DNA of 64,000 nt from Chaetoderma sp. LZ-2023a (GCA_034401795.1 CM067360.1:124785901-124849900), one strand, 5' to 3'. Positions 10,971-22,764 are shown, counted from the stretch's first letter. Program-made: numbers and translations. The notes: generated from the letters alone by a model not told the origin.

Positions 10971-11410
10971 AATCGTTGATGTCTGATATAATAATTAGTC
11001 AATTTAATTTTAAAATACCATATGCTTACAGCATGTTGTATCAGTATAGTTGGCTTTAACCCTCTTATTAAATATATTCGTTTCTTTTCAATGAATAGTC
11101 TACTAATATAAATAAAGCATCCAGTCAAATTTAGTATGTTTTGCCACATAAGTCTGCCTGCGGTCGGTCCATGGACCATAAAAATAACCCATGGGTGGTT
11201 GCAGGTGGTCACGGGCACATACCAGTCTTGAATATTTTAAAAATAAATTGACTAAAAATGTCCGATATAATAATTAGTAAATCTAATTTTAAAATACCAC
11301 GTGCTTACAGCATGCCGTATCAGTATAGTTGGCCTTAACCCTCATTTTAAATACGTTAGTCTACTGATATAAATAAAGCGTCCAGTCAAATTTAGTGTCT
11401 TTTGCCACGC
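10950..11410 (+). repeat. Tandem duplication, period about 278 bp
   Basis: GATATAATAATTAGT recurs at about 10984 and 11262, followed in both by TTTAAAATACCA, 'gcttacagcatg' and 'tatcagtatagttgg'. The first unit begins at the end of the MULE coding trace, so it duplicates the transposon's 3' flank. Confidence 0.7.
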
Positions 11411-12205
11411 GCCAATAAGGTAATTAATTACTTATCAAACACAACAAACGAGCGAGAACTACAATTTATACTTTATCATAAATTGATAATTGAAAATGAC
11501 ACAAACGCAAGAATGTTTATGATACTCGGAAAAACAAATGATAGCAAGAGCGATGTTTGAATAACCAACCCGGGTGGAACTTGAGTGATTTGAGTAGTCC
11601 ACACAAGGAGGTATATAACACTAATGGCGTAGCCACCCTTTTCCCTCCTGGCTGCTCCGATCCAGAAAGTCATACAGATTTCAAGGAGTAACAGTTAAAG
11701 TTCGCAATTCAATGGTAGTGTGTGATGGAAACTGAATTACTATAGGATATAGTTAATAAAATAATTGTCATAATATGTAAGTAGTACTATACTAAATGAA
11801 CCTTTCATCAAAAGCACAGCAAACCGTCAAGTGAACTGCTATAACAAATGTCTCATTAGAGTCCACATAATGAAGGAGTAAGGTATGAATAAATGTTCAC
11901 ATTCTAAAGCAAAAGTCAAAATATCATTAATATCCGTGTAATTAGAAGTAAAGCACAGCGACGGTTGAATGTCCTATTCTTTTTCAGATTAGAGTACCAG
12001 CATTGTATGATTGAGTGTCTTATTAGTGTCAACATCATAGCAGAATAAGGATATGAATGACTGTCTTATTGGTGATCATGTTAGAGTACAAATAAAATAT
12101 GGATGAACATCTTATCAGTGTTCATGTTAGCACACGAGCAAGTTATACTGATTGCATTATTAGTGTGATCATCAATGCAGTAATACGTTAAATAAAAACA
12201 CACTG
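11410..12205. other. Non-coding; weak short repeats near 11.98-12.18 kb
   Basis: Loose repeats of GTCTTATTAGTGT and 'catgttag' with a period near 50 bases. No coding trace seen. Confidence 0.4.
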
Positions 12206-13790
12206 CTAATCCTGGCAATAATATATTTCAAGGTGTTTTGGTGGTCGTTTCTGCCGTGTAGATCTCCGTGGTAGAGATGGCAATATGTTGTTACAAGGTG
12301 GCTGGAACTCATAATGTATAATAGGATCAGAGTAATTGGCATGTACCATATCATCTAGTTGTACAGGGCCCATCATATGAGTGGAAGTTGGACAATACAT
12401 TGTCTCTGGCTGTCCAGATATGTAGTGTCCTTGTGATACTTCCCTCCCTTTGATCTAGGCCAGATATTTCAGGTGGCATTACCGGAGGTAATGGTGGCTG
12501 TGATTCGTGGGGAAGATCATCATCAGAGTTTTCATCATCCCACAACCGATGGGGAGTAGAGATACACTTAATAGTCACTGAGTAGCATTCTGAGAGTGCT
12601 CCGCAATTGTGATCCACAGGATTTTCTTCTATTACACCACTCTTCGTCAACTGAGACAACCAGGTACCGATCACATGCACGAGACTTATTGTGGTCGGAA
12701 ACAAGGTAGACCAAATCACCACATCAACTTGGGAATGAGATCCAGGCTGTCTTACGTGTGCTTTCGACCTCTCACTATGAGCGTGATTCTGCTGACGTTG
12801 CTGATGTTGATCCATAACTACCGTCCAGTCAGAGACTGGTAGTTGATCTCCAGTAAACTGATCACGCTGTGTCCAGATCTCTCATGCTGACAAACCATGG
12901 TGACATATGCGAGAATTGAAATGGGCAATAGTTACCGCCAGAGTAAGTGCAGAGACTGTACCACCAGACGAATCTTGCTGCAGTAACTCATCCTCAAGTT
13001 CTTGTATTGCTCTCTCTCTCTCTCTCTCTCTCTGCGACTGGGTTCTTATTGATAGTTTGATATGACCTGTCTCAATGCTTAGTCTATGGCGTGCTAACAG
13101 TTCGTCATTCACGAGTGATGCAAATCCTGGTGCAGGATCAGTATGGATAACTGCACTAGGACCATCTAATGGGCAAAGACTAATGCACAGAAGTATGAGT
13201 GCGTCCCGCAACGTATTACGTCGTTCATCCTCTACCAAACAAGCTACTGCGAATGATGTGACAGTTTCTTGTACAACTAGTACTAGTTGTCGATTGCGCT
13301 TAATAATGTCAGCAGCAAATGATACACCCACAGACGCTGGTGGATCACTTGTCGTCTGTTCCACTAGTGTTTGAGCGAATTTCTTTAAAGACATACACAA
13401 ATGACAGTTCTTGCTGACTACTTCCACAACCCTGTCCATGTCAAGCCCAAAGAAATAACGATGTACAATTTTCTTTAGTTGATGGCATGTTGGATGATCC
13501 AACCTCAAGTGCAGTGCAGTCACGAGGCCATCAAGAGCTTGGCGGGGGACAATGGCCTGGACAATGATACACGTGCCAAAGCTAGGGGTTCTTTATGAGG
13601 AACAACAAGGAGACCATCCTTGGCAATAGCTGCAACATGTAGGTAACGCTTAACATCTCTGATATTAGTAGCCTTCTTGGTATGTCTCGTGCCTTGCACG
13701 AGGTGTAGTAGTAGTGTCAGAATTAAAATGATACCACCTCCCTCAACTGGATTTCCATTTAGACAGATGGCCATGGCCATGGCCAAGAAT
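12206..13790 (-). pseudogene. LTR-retrotransposon integrase region, decayed
   Basis: The minus strand from about 13.79 to 12.21 kb carries an integrase. It has the HHCC-type finger (H-LRLDHPTCHQLK, later NCHLCMSLKK), a catalytic-core first Asp near AADIIKRNR, a second Asp in VIHTDPAPGFASL, and a helix with AIQELEDELLQ where the catalytic Glu is expected. After a stop comes a C-terminal part with RDQFTGDQLP, then DQHQQRQQNHAHSER and an acidic tail. A (CT)n run encoding RERERERE lies right before the Glu helix. Several stops and shifts interrupt it. The type is Ty3/Gypsy- or BEL-like; no reverse transcriptase or paired LTRs were found. Non-functional. Confidence 0.7.
13010..13034 (+). repeat. 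(CT)n microsatellite inside the integrase remnant
   Basis: About twelve CT units, read on the minus strand as Arg-Glu repeats. Confidence 0.9.
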
Positions 13791-13824
13791 ATAAAAAACC
13801 CATGCGGACCCCACTGTCTGGGAG

Positions 13825-13888
13825 AACCTCCTCAGGATACCGGCCAGTGGTCGGCCTTTCTTATTCTGGCCGGTATCCTGAGGAGGTT
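13825..13888. other. Perfect 23-bp-stem hairpin, 18-base loop
   Basis: Bases 13825-13847 (ending GATACCGGCCAG) are exactly complementary to 13866-13888 (starting CTGGCCGGTATC). GC-rich stem without a mismatch. Confidence 0.9.
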
Positions 13889-13967
13889 TTTCTATCTGTG
13901 GGACACTTTTCTACCTATCCTACCCCACCTATCTCCTACCCCACGCTGTTGCTATTCCAGCCAGCTG

Positions 13968-14040
13968 GTGTGTGTGTGCGTGCGTGCGCGCGCGTGCGTG
14001 CGCGTGCGTGCGTGCGTGCGTGCGTGTGCATGCGCGCGTG
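13968..14040 (+). repeat. (GTGC/GCGT)n low-complexity tract
   Basis: Alternating purine-pyrimidine run of TG, CG and TGCG units, a candidate Z-DNA former. Confidence 0.85.
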
Positions 14041-14280
14041 AGTAGGCCCTATGTGTATATGGGCCTACTTATATGATCTATTGTACATTATAAGTCTGAG
14101 GCGAGATTCCTATCCTTTCTCACCGAAAGTTTGTATGGCTAATAAAATCCCCAAATATGTTAATTTACTGGCTAATAATTCCAGAAGGGTAATCAGGTCC
14201 CTGTATAAGTATTCATATCAAGGTAGCTTTTTAGCATTCTGTCACTGTGCCATTGTCTTGTGATATGTGTCATATATATG

Positions 14281-14420
14281 TTAATGTACAAATGTTTTGT
14301 AATGTGTGTAAGGAGTCCATCGCTCTCTAGGCCATGCCTTTGATGGACTGCCCGTTTAGAGTCTACTTATATGTATAGAAAAACCATGAAATAAAACAAC
14401 TTTGGATCTTGAATTTTTAA
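14281..14420 (+). other. LINE-like 3' tail on the plus strand (candidate)
   Basis: Contains 'gaaataaaacaactttg' then GATCTTGAA, resembling a LINE 3' UTR end with a polyadenylation signal. No coding trace upstream confirms it. Confidence 0.25.
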
Positions 14421-14449
14421 TCTTGTTAGTCATTAATGAGTTTGATATA

Positions 14450-15060
14450 TTGTACATGTAATCTAGCATTTGTGTTTCTCTAGTCCTCTTCTATTGTGAC
14501 AATTGCTGATTCATTACTTCCTATAATTGGTTGTGGGTAGTCGTAAAGTGCCTCTCGTTTTTGCCATATTCGGTCAAGCCGTTTCTCAAATGTCTTAACT
14601 GTAGGTGCTAAACTGTTCCATAGCCTGCATACTCTTAATGAGAAGAAATTCTTCCTGAGGTTTGTCCTTCCTCTCTTCTGATACACCGTAAGGTGGTGAC
14701 CACGAGTTACTGAGTCCTCTTGCATGTAAAACAGGAAGGGAATAGCAGGGTCATAAAACCCTGTTAGTATCTTAAATGTCTCGATCACGTCTTCCTTGTT
14801 CATCTGTACACCATTGTTGGTAGCCTAAATACATGTAGACGATCTTTTAAAGAGGGTACCAGCTTAGTTGCTCTGCGCTGAATGCACTCTATACCGTTTA
14901 TATGCTTCTCCATGTGTGGGTGCCATACTGAATTTACATACTCGAGGTGTGGTCGAACTAGAGCCTTATACAAGAACATGAAGTTTTCTTTCTCCAGGTA
15001 AACAAATGTCCGTCTGATGATTCCCATGACGGCATTGACCATGTTACTTTTTTGCAGATG
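14450..15060 (-). pseudogene. CR1-like LINE, reverse transcriptase C-terminal end
   Basis: Minus-strand frames at 15042-14800 and 14803-14480 nearly abut. They read LYKALVRPHLEYVNSVWHP, then CIQRRATKLVP, then DVIETFKILTGFYDP, then RTNLRKNFFSLRVCRLWNS. This is the conserved C-terminal third of CR1/jockey reverse transcriptase ORFs. The last frame ends at a stop at 14480, which may be the natural ORF2 end. Only a 5'-truncated remnant is present, as is common for LINEs. Confidence 0.8.
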
Positions 15061-16250
15061 TGGTTGTCAAATATTAGCTTGCACCCAGTCACCATATCGA
15101 GTTGGATGGAGATCTGCGTCTCATCCATCATCCGCATGTTATGGAGTTAACATTTCACCTGTCATTAGGGTTATGTTCCAGAATGCCCAGAGATGCACTG
15201 CAGGCCGGTGTTACATAATATAATTTCTTTTTGCAGGGCTTCCTACTTTGTCGGGGGTATCTAAACTAACTGGTATCCGAAGATACTGGGGGAGTGTATG
15301 TTAAATCGACACTTTAGTTATCACCGCTCGGAAACCCCAATAGTTTCCCAGAGTCGGATCCTGGCAACGTGTCGATTGGGAGTCCAGACAATTATTAAGT
15401 CTTACGGCTGGAGAAGCGTAGAAAGAGACAATCACTCGATATTAAGAAGAGGCCCTAAGGTAATTGGCCAATTTATACAATCTAGCCGGTGTGTAGGGGT
15501 TACATATCTGCCACATCCGGAAAAGAGGTGTACACATTGTGTCTCTTATGGTGAGATTGCCCCTAACTACTTTAAACATATCCTATCGAGCTAGAATAGC
15601 CAGGTTTAGTTGGTCACATGTCAGGTTCGAGCATGGGGAGCATGATCAGTGACCTCAGTGTAAAATTGATGCTGGAGAAATAGTGATGCGGATATAATGT
15701 TGCTGTATAGTATTGCCTGGTGTACTGCGTCCTAGAGTTTTTATATATAAACAAAACAGAATAACTAGGATGGCTACCTGCCATATACATAACTAACCAA
15801 TACATTGCTAACAGTATATCAGGTCATAGGACCTTATGGTGCTCATTAGTTGTAAGCACATGGAAATAAGGATTATGAAACAGAAAATATAATGCAGTCT
15901 TTAAGACCGGGGAGGCGCCTATTAGTCATCAGTGCCTATTACGGAAATAATGGATAGCACAATAGTATAGTTACTTGAGTACCTATTGGTCATCGGTACA
16001 GTAAGAGTTCATAAATCATGGAAACTGATAAGCAACAATTGAGTAGCACGAGGTGCCACACTTCCGAAGTTGCAGGGAAGATTTCCGCAAGCAGATTGTT
16101 GATGCGGCTCTCTCAAGATGGTGAAGGAGAACAGTTATAGAAAGATGTCCATTATATAGTCAGAATAACTGATACATAAATTTACTCAGTAAATTAGAAA
16201 GTGTCTGTCTGGCGATGGTAGTTTGAAAGGTGCCCATTAACAAGGAGGGC
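15061..16250. other. Unassigned stretch
   Basis: No coding trace recognised. A purine tract TGGGGGAGTG near 15288-15297 is followed by TGTATGTTAAATC, reminiscent of a polypurine tract and LTR start on the plus strand, but no partner was found. Confidence 0.3.
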
Positions 16251-17045
16251 TACAGTGGTAATTAAATATGCATGTACATAACTGGGTACACTGTGCGCGA
16301 TACATCGCATAGCTCTTGCGACACACCGGGCAGAGTCCCACCAGACTGTGATCTAAAAGTTAATTATAACACATGATATGCGGCACGGAAGTTTGATACC
16401 ACTTTTCAGCGTGGTCCGGAAGATCCGGCGAGTTATCCACCAAGAATCACCTCGGCTCTACATCCTGTAGAATTCACATCGGGCCCGCAAGGCCCACCCG
16501 CAGAGCTCCTCTGTGAGTGTTCTGGAATGGGAGATCTATTTAATTAATTTGCCCTCGGATGGCCGTCCGAGAGCTTACAAAAACTTAATCGCAGATGTTC
16601 AAGGCTGCTCACCGGCGCAGGAGATCTGAATTCCGAAGGGCACTGCTGCGGTGTAGGTACCACAGTCAGTTAGCAGTTGTCCCATGCCTAGCACTGCGCT
16701 GGTCCAGCGACCTTGCTGTCGTGTCAGCTCTCTCGCCGAAGTGCTCTCCATTCTTGATTTTTGGCTCCTTTTATACTACTCGTGATGTCAGAGGCAGGAC
16801 GCTCTATCCAATCAATCACACGATTACGACGTTCAAGCAATTTTTTAAAATAATTTAAGTGAGCCCTTTGACGATAACTCGACCATTTCTGGTCCGATTT
16901 AAAAAAGGTAAAGTTCTGGTCCTGATTCGTACCAAGAACGACGAGAATGGAGTGATTTGAAGAAATCACAAGTACCAACTCGGTATACTCTCTCCCAATA
17001 CTGACACGTGTTGCCAGGGAAGCTCTGACACGTGCATTCTTACGG
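16250..17045 (-). other. LTR-like block with TATA box (candidate solo LTR)
   Basis: On the minus strand a GC-richer block contains AGTATAAAAGGAGCC at about 16779-16765, a strong TATA context, followed by a CG-rich leader. Upstream lies CCTGGCAACACGTGTCAG near 17.02 kb, similar to CCTGGCAACGTGTCG at 15361 on the plus strand. Layout and composition suggest an LTR, but no second LTR, duplication or coding part was found. Confidence 0.3.
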
Positions 17046-17156
17046 ATTTAGCTGTTTTAACAAAACCTCTCTCATAGGGCTTTATACACGCGTACTATCC
17101 TACCCAGGGGGGGGGCGTGCTTGGACCACACCCGGAGCAGTCGTCCCGTACCAAGG

Positions 17157-17540
17157 TTAGCTGGGACAGTTCCTACCCATCCGGTCGATCCGTGCTACAA
17201 TATTGTCTGGTCCTGCAGATTTATTTGTGTTGAGTTTACATAGTTTGTCTCGAACATTATCTACTGTCAGAGTTAATTCACACAATGGTGACTGCACTGG
17301 GTGATGGCTACATTGTATATTCGCGTCGTCTTCTTTGGTGGAAACACTAACAAAGAAGTCATTGATCATTACTGCCTTATCACTGTCAAATGTTGCTGTT
17401 CCTCCACCATGGTCTAGATCAGAGATACCAGCTCTTGTCTTCAGCTTGCTTTTAATATATTTATGGAAGGCTTTAGGGTTGAGTTTGGTTTCTTTCGCTA
17501 TGCTTTTTTCGAATTCCTTCATTGCCTGCCTATTGAGCGA
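17157..17540 (-). pseudogene. LINE ORF2 linker / start of reverse transcriptase
   Basis: The minus strand reads NRQAMKEFEKSIAKE, then NPKAFHKYIKSKLKTR, then KAVMINDFFVSVST, then KLCKLNTNKSAGPDNI. This is the linker and first reverse transcriptase motif (L-x-x-N-K-S-x-G-P-D) of a CR1/jockey-type LINE. It ends before the palm and starts abruptly near 17540, where a plus-strand LINE piece begins. Confidence 0.8.
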
Positions 17541-17685
17541 GATTGATAAAGATAACCCCTCACAACTGCTTCTAATGTGGGATTTTAATCTGCCTGATAC
17601 AGACTTCAATACATACGTCCCTCCAAATAAGCCAGGTAACTTCTCATATATGCTCCTAGAAAAATCACAACAAATGTCACTGAAA

Positions 17686-17826
17686 CATGTATATCAGCCC
17701 ACACACTTTCGAGACAGCAGACGTTGCTACATTAGCTAGCACTCCTAGCGAGACAACATGTATATCAACCTACACACTTTAGAGACTGCAGATGCTGCCA
17801 CATTAGCTAGCAATCCCAGCGAGAAA
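17686..17826 (+). repeat. 71-bp tandem duplication inside a LINE fragment
   Basis: CATGTATATCA recurs at 17686 and 17757, followed by 'acacacttt', GAGAC, and ACATTAGCTAGCA in both. Confidence 0.8.
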
Positions 17827-17889
17827 TTTTCAGAAATCATCCGAAAACTATTAGGATTGCCAGAAGAATGTCCTCGGATGTAGCACCTT

Positions 17890-17940
17890 GATGATGATGA
17901 TGATGAGAATAACGATGATGGTAATGATGATGATGAGAAA
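17890..17940 (+). repeat. (GAT)n-rich microsatellite
   Basis: Interrupted GATGATGAT and GATGGTAAT units. Confidence 0.85.
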
Positions 17941-18819
17941 GCAATGTCCAATCCACACTAAACTTAATCTTTACAAAGGATAAAACATATGATAAAAAAT
18001 TGGACATATTTACCAGGACTAGGAAAAAGGGACCATGTTGGAATTGTTTGCACCCTGTATACAAGTACACCAGATAGAACGGAAAAGAATAATGAGCATA
18101 ACATCTGGAAAGCCAATTTTTATTCAATAAAATATAGACTCAGAGTGATAAGACTGGTAGGATATTATTAGAATGCAGAGCATAGAAGCAGCATGGTCAG
18201 CATTCACTGAGATAATAAATGATATGATAAAAAAGTGTGCCTCTGAAAAAGAAGAGAAGCAGTACATCGCATAAACCTGGGTGGATGAACAAAACACTAA
18301 CAAAAGCGATAAAGAAAAGCATGATATCTGGAAGAACTATAGGTCTAGTAATTCGCCATATGACTATGCTGTGTATGTCAGAGAATGTAATGTAACAAGC
18401 TAGCTATCGAAGGCATCACACAGGAAATATGAAAAGAATCTCGCTAAAAATTTTAAGGGAGATCCCAAAAGGGTTTATAGCTGCATTCGCAATACACAAA
18501 AACTTAATATCACTCAGTAATCTACAAAAAGAGGATGGTATCCTGGCTAGTAATGACCTTGAAAATACATTCTTTGTAAATTCTTCAACTGTATTTGTAA
18601 AGGATGAAGATAACATTATGTCAGACTTTCCAGACAGGGTTACAAATAAGGACACTATTGATGAAATATTCTTTACAAATAACGATATTATTAACAAACT
18701 ATGACTACTAAAGAAAGACAAAGTCATTGGCCCTGATAAAATGCATCCAGAATTATTGAAGGAATGTGCAGAGGAACTCGTGAAACCTATACTTATATTG
18801 ATCAACTTCTCACTATTAA

Positions 18820-19161
18820 AAGCAAAACTATCCAGCAGCTGAAAAACCCGCCACTGTTGGACCTATTTTCAAACTTTCCTCTAAGTTAAATGGAACTCCA
18901 CTAGACATTTCTGCAGAAGCAGTCCATTTATGTATACCAAGATCGTGTGATGCAAATCTCCCTGGTCTGAACGTACGACAGAATGAGGAGATTACAAGGT
19001 TAATTCTAGACACATCTCATGCCCTTACGCCCTTCAACCCACTATCAATACCGTTGGATGTTATTCTTGTGACATGTGCTTCAAGTTACATCATACAAAC
19101 TCATATTGACTTACTGACACATCACAATATAACCCGAGACACAAAACACATGGTAACATAG
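18820..19161 (+). CDS. Unidentified ORF without start codon (possible exon)
   Basis: A frame of 113 codons between stops, ending TAG at 19159. It has complex composition, unlike nearby repeats: GPIFKLSSKLNGTPLD, then EAVHLCIPRSCDANLP, then RLILDTSHALTPFNP and IPLDVILVTCASSY. The minus-strand frame over the same bases looks like a shadow. No family is recognised. There is no Met near the start and an acceptor-like TATCCAG lies at 18829-18835, so it could be an exon or a transposon piece. It directly follows the LINE fragment but does not resemble a LINE palm. Confidence 0.3.
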   Translation, partial: KQNYPAAEKPATVGPIFKLSSKLNGTPLDISAEAVHLCIPRSCDANLPGLNVRQNEEITRLILDTSHALTPFNPLSIPLDVILVTCASSYIIQTHIDLLTHHNITRDTKHMVT

Positions 19162-19239
19162 TAAAATGAGGAACTGACCTATTTTTCTTCGCTACTTCAG
19201 CTAATCATGTAGCAGATGGTTCACCTAGATGAGAGGCGG

Positions 19240-20175
19240 TGTTTACAACACAAGTAACTTGTGCCCAATCCCGTTGTATTATTAGTACAATAACAAGGAT
19301 TCCGCAGAATTAAATGTTTCGCCTGTCCCCTGTTCGTCACAGTGGCATTGACGTTTGGCCTTGTGACCTCCATGTTATTATGCTGCTTACAAACATTATA
19401 GGCCCAATAGGATTAAACAATCCTGAAATATAATTGATTTGCTGAAGGGAAAAACTTAAGGTTGAAAAAGGTCAAATAGCAATATTAGAATGGCCTCGAC
19501 ATTTGACCTGTGATCTCCATGTCACCATCCGTATCACCTTGGTATAAGCAACCAAGTTTGGTCACGAAATATAACCATAACTAAAAAGAACCTAAAAACT
19601 TAACATTGAAAAATAAGTTTTGTAGAGAGGTATGAATGACCTTGACCTTCGATGTTGTAACTTGTGTCAACATGCTGCTTCCTAGCATTATAGGTAACAA
19701 TGTATCCAACTTTAGTTCTAGTAAGATCAACCAATCCTGAAAGATTAGCCGAGAAGTTCTGCTAAACGCAAAAAAATAACATTGAAAAAACTGAGTTTTG
19801 TATCAAGGTAACAGTGACCTTGACCTTTGGATCTCATTATCAACATGCTGCTTCCTACCATCATAGGTAGCAATGTATCCAAGTTTAGTTCCAATAGATT
19901 AACCAATCCTGAAATATAAGCCGAGAAGTTAACATTGAAAAACCAGTTTTGTATCAATGTCACAGTGACCGTAACCTATGACCTTGTGACCTCAGTATCA
20001 ACACACTGCTTCCTAACATTATAGGTAACAATGTAACCAAGTTTAGTTCCAACAGATTAACCAATACTGAAATATAAGCCGAGAGGTTTTACTAAATGCA
20101 AAAACTTAACATCTACGGTGTTGCCGTCGGAAGTGACTCATGTCTCGCTTTCTGCTTCGCAGGCGAGACAAAAAT
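19240..20175 (+). repeat. Tandem 'gaccttgacc' repeat element with TCTCGC...GCGAGA end
   Basis: At least four units of 140-170 bases share TGACCTTGACCTTTG, 'ctgcttcctaacattata', AATGTATCCAAGTTTAGTT and CCAATCCTGAAATATAA. The array closes with TGTCTCGCTTTCTGCTTC and GCAGGCGAGACAAAAA, a small inverted repeat. Related copies lie at 27.18-27.66 and 44.10-44.37 kb. Confidence 0.8.
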
Positions 20176-21560
20176 TAAAACATATATTGTAGTCTCTTTC
20201 TGTGCAGTGTGAACGAGAATGTAGCTTAAAGATTCTAATGAATATCAGATGGTAATTTCTCTGTAATGAGTATCTGATAGTTTTCTGCAGTCTATTATGA
20301 ACTGAGTGAAGCTGTGCTTATGTTGTGAGATGTTGTTCCAGGAAGACCGAATTCTTTCACAACTGTTTGTTTGATTGGTGCAAACTAGTTCTCTGATGGA
20401 TTTAGTGATTGAGTATGGTGTAAGGATGTGAACTGTATCGCATGCTCTAGCCCACAGACCGGATATGTAGCATTTATGGTGTAGCTGTTAAATTTTGCTT
20501 TCACAGATTGGAATGTGTATGTACCGGTCGAATCTAGATTTGTGAGTGCCATTTTTTCGCAAGCGAGCAGCCACCCCCACCAAAACCCCGGTCAACCGAG
20601 CCCCATTCACTTCCTTGCCTTACTAGTTGGCAGCTCTGATTTTATTTGCACATTGAATTGAAATGATAGATATAACGGGTAAATAGGTTTTTCCGAATCT
20701 TGCTCGACTTGGCTAGACATTGGCGTGTTTAGCCGAGTGGGGCATGATTCATATACATCGTCACATAGAAATGCCTGCTCGACTAGACATGTGCTTTCCT
20801 TGTCATTTGGATCGTGATTGAGCAGTTCAATGATTTTGTAATTGATTAATTGATACCATGCGTACTCCTATTCCATTAATCACTGCATTGTTCCGAGGTT
20901 TCAGTAGATACAATTGAGATGGCAGACCATGTGCTGGCTTGCTGCTTCTATCTTAAAATCTTCCGTCGAGATCATGCTTCTCAAAGAAACAATGCATATT
21001 CTGTTCAGCTTGTAAGATGCTTCGTTGTCTTGATGCTAACAGTAGTGTCCATTGAGTTTGGATGCCACAGCACTGGTTGCACGCTCCTTTTAGTCTTGGC
21101 CTACCCGCTTGTAGACAATCACTTGAGTATGTATCCCACTTTGGTGGAAGAATTCTATTGTTCTAATCCGTTTGTACCCAGTAGTCCGTTAAGATGTACC
21201 CGATTTTGTGAAAAATGTGTGGTTGTACACGGATTAGAACTTTAGATGTTTTTTGTATCCGGTTTGTCGTCGAGGGTATGGGTGTATAAAACATCAAAGC
21301 TTTGGGCAGTTTGTACCCAGTTTTATGAAGATACACAATCTAATTCTAGACATTTTTTAGTTTGGGATATATTCTCTATATCCTGTACCCAGTTCTTGTA
21401 TGTAGTATTTAACGGAAACTGCTATTAAGTGAGCGTAGGAACATATTAGCTTAGTTTGATCTAAATCGGTCGATAAAGAACAAAATGGGCTACCATTGTT
21501 GACGACGCACACACAGACATGAGTGATCGCCGTAGCTCAGCTGACTGACAAGTTGGCTGA
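20176..21560. other. Unassigned stretch
   Basis: Open frames at 20919-21245 and 21246-21428 have no recognisable family and no splice or start support. Loose repeats of TTTGTACCCAGT occur at 21.17-21.39 kb. Confidence 0.35.
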
Positions 21561-21564
21561 GCTA

Positions 21565-22585
21565 AAAGACTGGCTTCCTTTGAACAAACTCGAATCTCTA
21601 TGCCCGGCTAAAGATGGCTCTTGGCAAACAATTGAAATCGACCCAGTGCTTATCGTGTAGACATTTTAAATTTCCTATTGCTTTAGTATGAGTTTTTGGC
21701 AGAAAAATTATCCAAGATGGCCACCAAACCGTTTATCCAACAGTTTTTAAGGTGGCAAATTTGAAATTTTGGTACCCCGAAACCTATATAAAACCAATTT
21801 CGCTTCAAAATTCATCAAATAAAAAAATCTAATATGGCTGCCATATATGCTACATTTTGATTGGTCGACGGTGGCCATGTTTTTTGGTTATCAACTTTCC
21901 TTGAATAAGCTTTAATGGCCCTTAGTGCCTAATGATATTTCCCCAATTTCAACCCAAATCTGTTCACTGGTTCTGGAGTTGTCACAAAAAGGTCATCTTA
22001 GAAGGCCGCTGAAGCAATCGAGTTCCTATAAATAAACTTGGTTCGGGGATCTTTAAAGAAGTTTCTATAAAAAACCAAGAGGCCCAAGGGGCCTGTATTG
22101 CTCACCTGGAATTATTGGCCACAGACACAAACGAACAAAACGAGCTGACCATTGGAAAAATTATCAATCTAATTTCTGTGCATATTTAGCCAAATTTTAG
22201 TCCCCAATCATCTCGCAAATTTCAGACTAATCTGTTTAGTTGTACTGGAAAATAAGTCGCTTTCAGGAAAACTAGGTCATTCAAGATGGCTGCCAAACTA
22301 TTTGGCCAATCAAGCTCTCTTGAACAAACTTGGTTCAACTCTTGCCTTGAATCGATCCCTAAAGCAGTTTCGGAGATTTTTTAGACATTTCTAAAGATCG
22401 GGCAAAATCCAAGACGGCTGCTAGACAAATCGGCTTCATTTGAACAAACTTGGATCTCTATGCCCTAAGGATGCTTCCTCGCAGGTATAGCCAGTGGATC
22501 TTTAAAGAAAAAGTCGATGACAGACAATGGACGGTTGCCACGGCATCTCACTTGGCTTTTCAGGCCAGGTGAGCTAATAAATTAG
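21565..22585 (+). repeat. 'AAGATGG' long-unit repeat, two adjacent parts
   Basis: The first part (to about 22.07 kb) contains CCAAGATGGCC, GTTTATCCAACAGTT and TTTTGATTGG. The second starts GAGGCCCAAGGGGCCTGT at about 22079 and ends CAGGCCAGGTGAGCTAA near 22578. Same element as the large array at 32.69-36.77 kb. Confidence 0.8.
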
Positions 22586-22764
22586 AGACGAGTAGAATTT
22601 AGTGAACACTAGTTTTAGTGGTTTATCAAGCTGGATTTCAACCCGATTTCAACCCCAGGGACTAATACTATATGTAGGGCTAAGAGAGTATTTTAGAAAG
22701 TACATCGCTGGAATGGCTAGTTCGAGCCACTCATCAATGTTTACTTTAAACCTTGAATAAAAAA

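Larger units (their letters stand above)
17545..18820 (+). pseudogene. LINE fragment: endonuclease end to reverse transcriptase start
   Basis: The plus strand reads QLLLMWDFNLPDTDF (the GDFN box, with W for G), then SLKHVYQPTHFRDS. Then comes the linker with HRKYEKNLAKNFKGDPK and NTQKLNI, then NTFFVNSSTVF. The end is LLKKDKVIGPDKMHPELLK, the first reverse transcriptase motif, running into KPILILINFS. Frames shift repeatedly. A 71-bp tandem duplication and a GAT run lie inside. It stops before the palm. Confidence 0.75.

Noticed and set aside
12882-13523. Intact integrase gene
   Set aside because: The 213-codon frame is real integrase sequence, but it lacks a continuous upstream pol and is broken downstream, so it is listed as a pseudogene.
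13677-14045. Frames over the GTGC tract with a CVCVRAC-like tail
   Set aside because: Low-complexity artefact; no start or domain support.
20919-21428. Two consecutive plus-strand frames as a secreted protein gene
   Set aside because: Cys-rich by chance over a loosely repeated TTTGTACCCAGT tract; no signal peptide context, splice sites or homology.
21527-21570. tRNA- or SINE-like start (GCCGTAGCTCAGCTGAC)
   Set aside because: The A-box-like text is not followed by a B box or a cloverleaf at the right distance.
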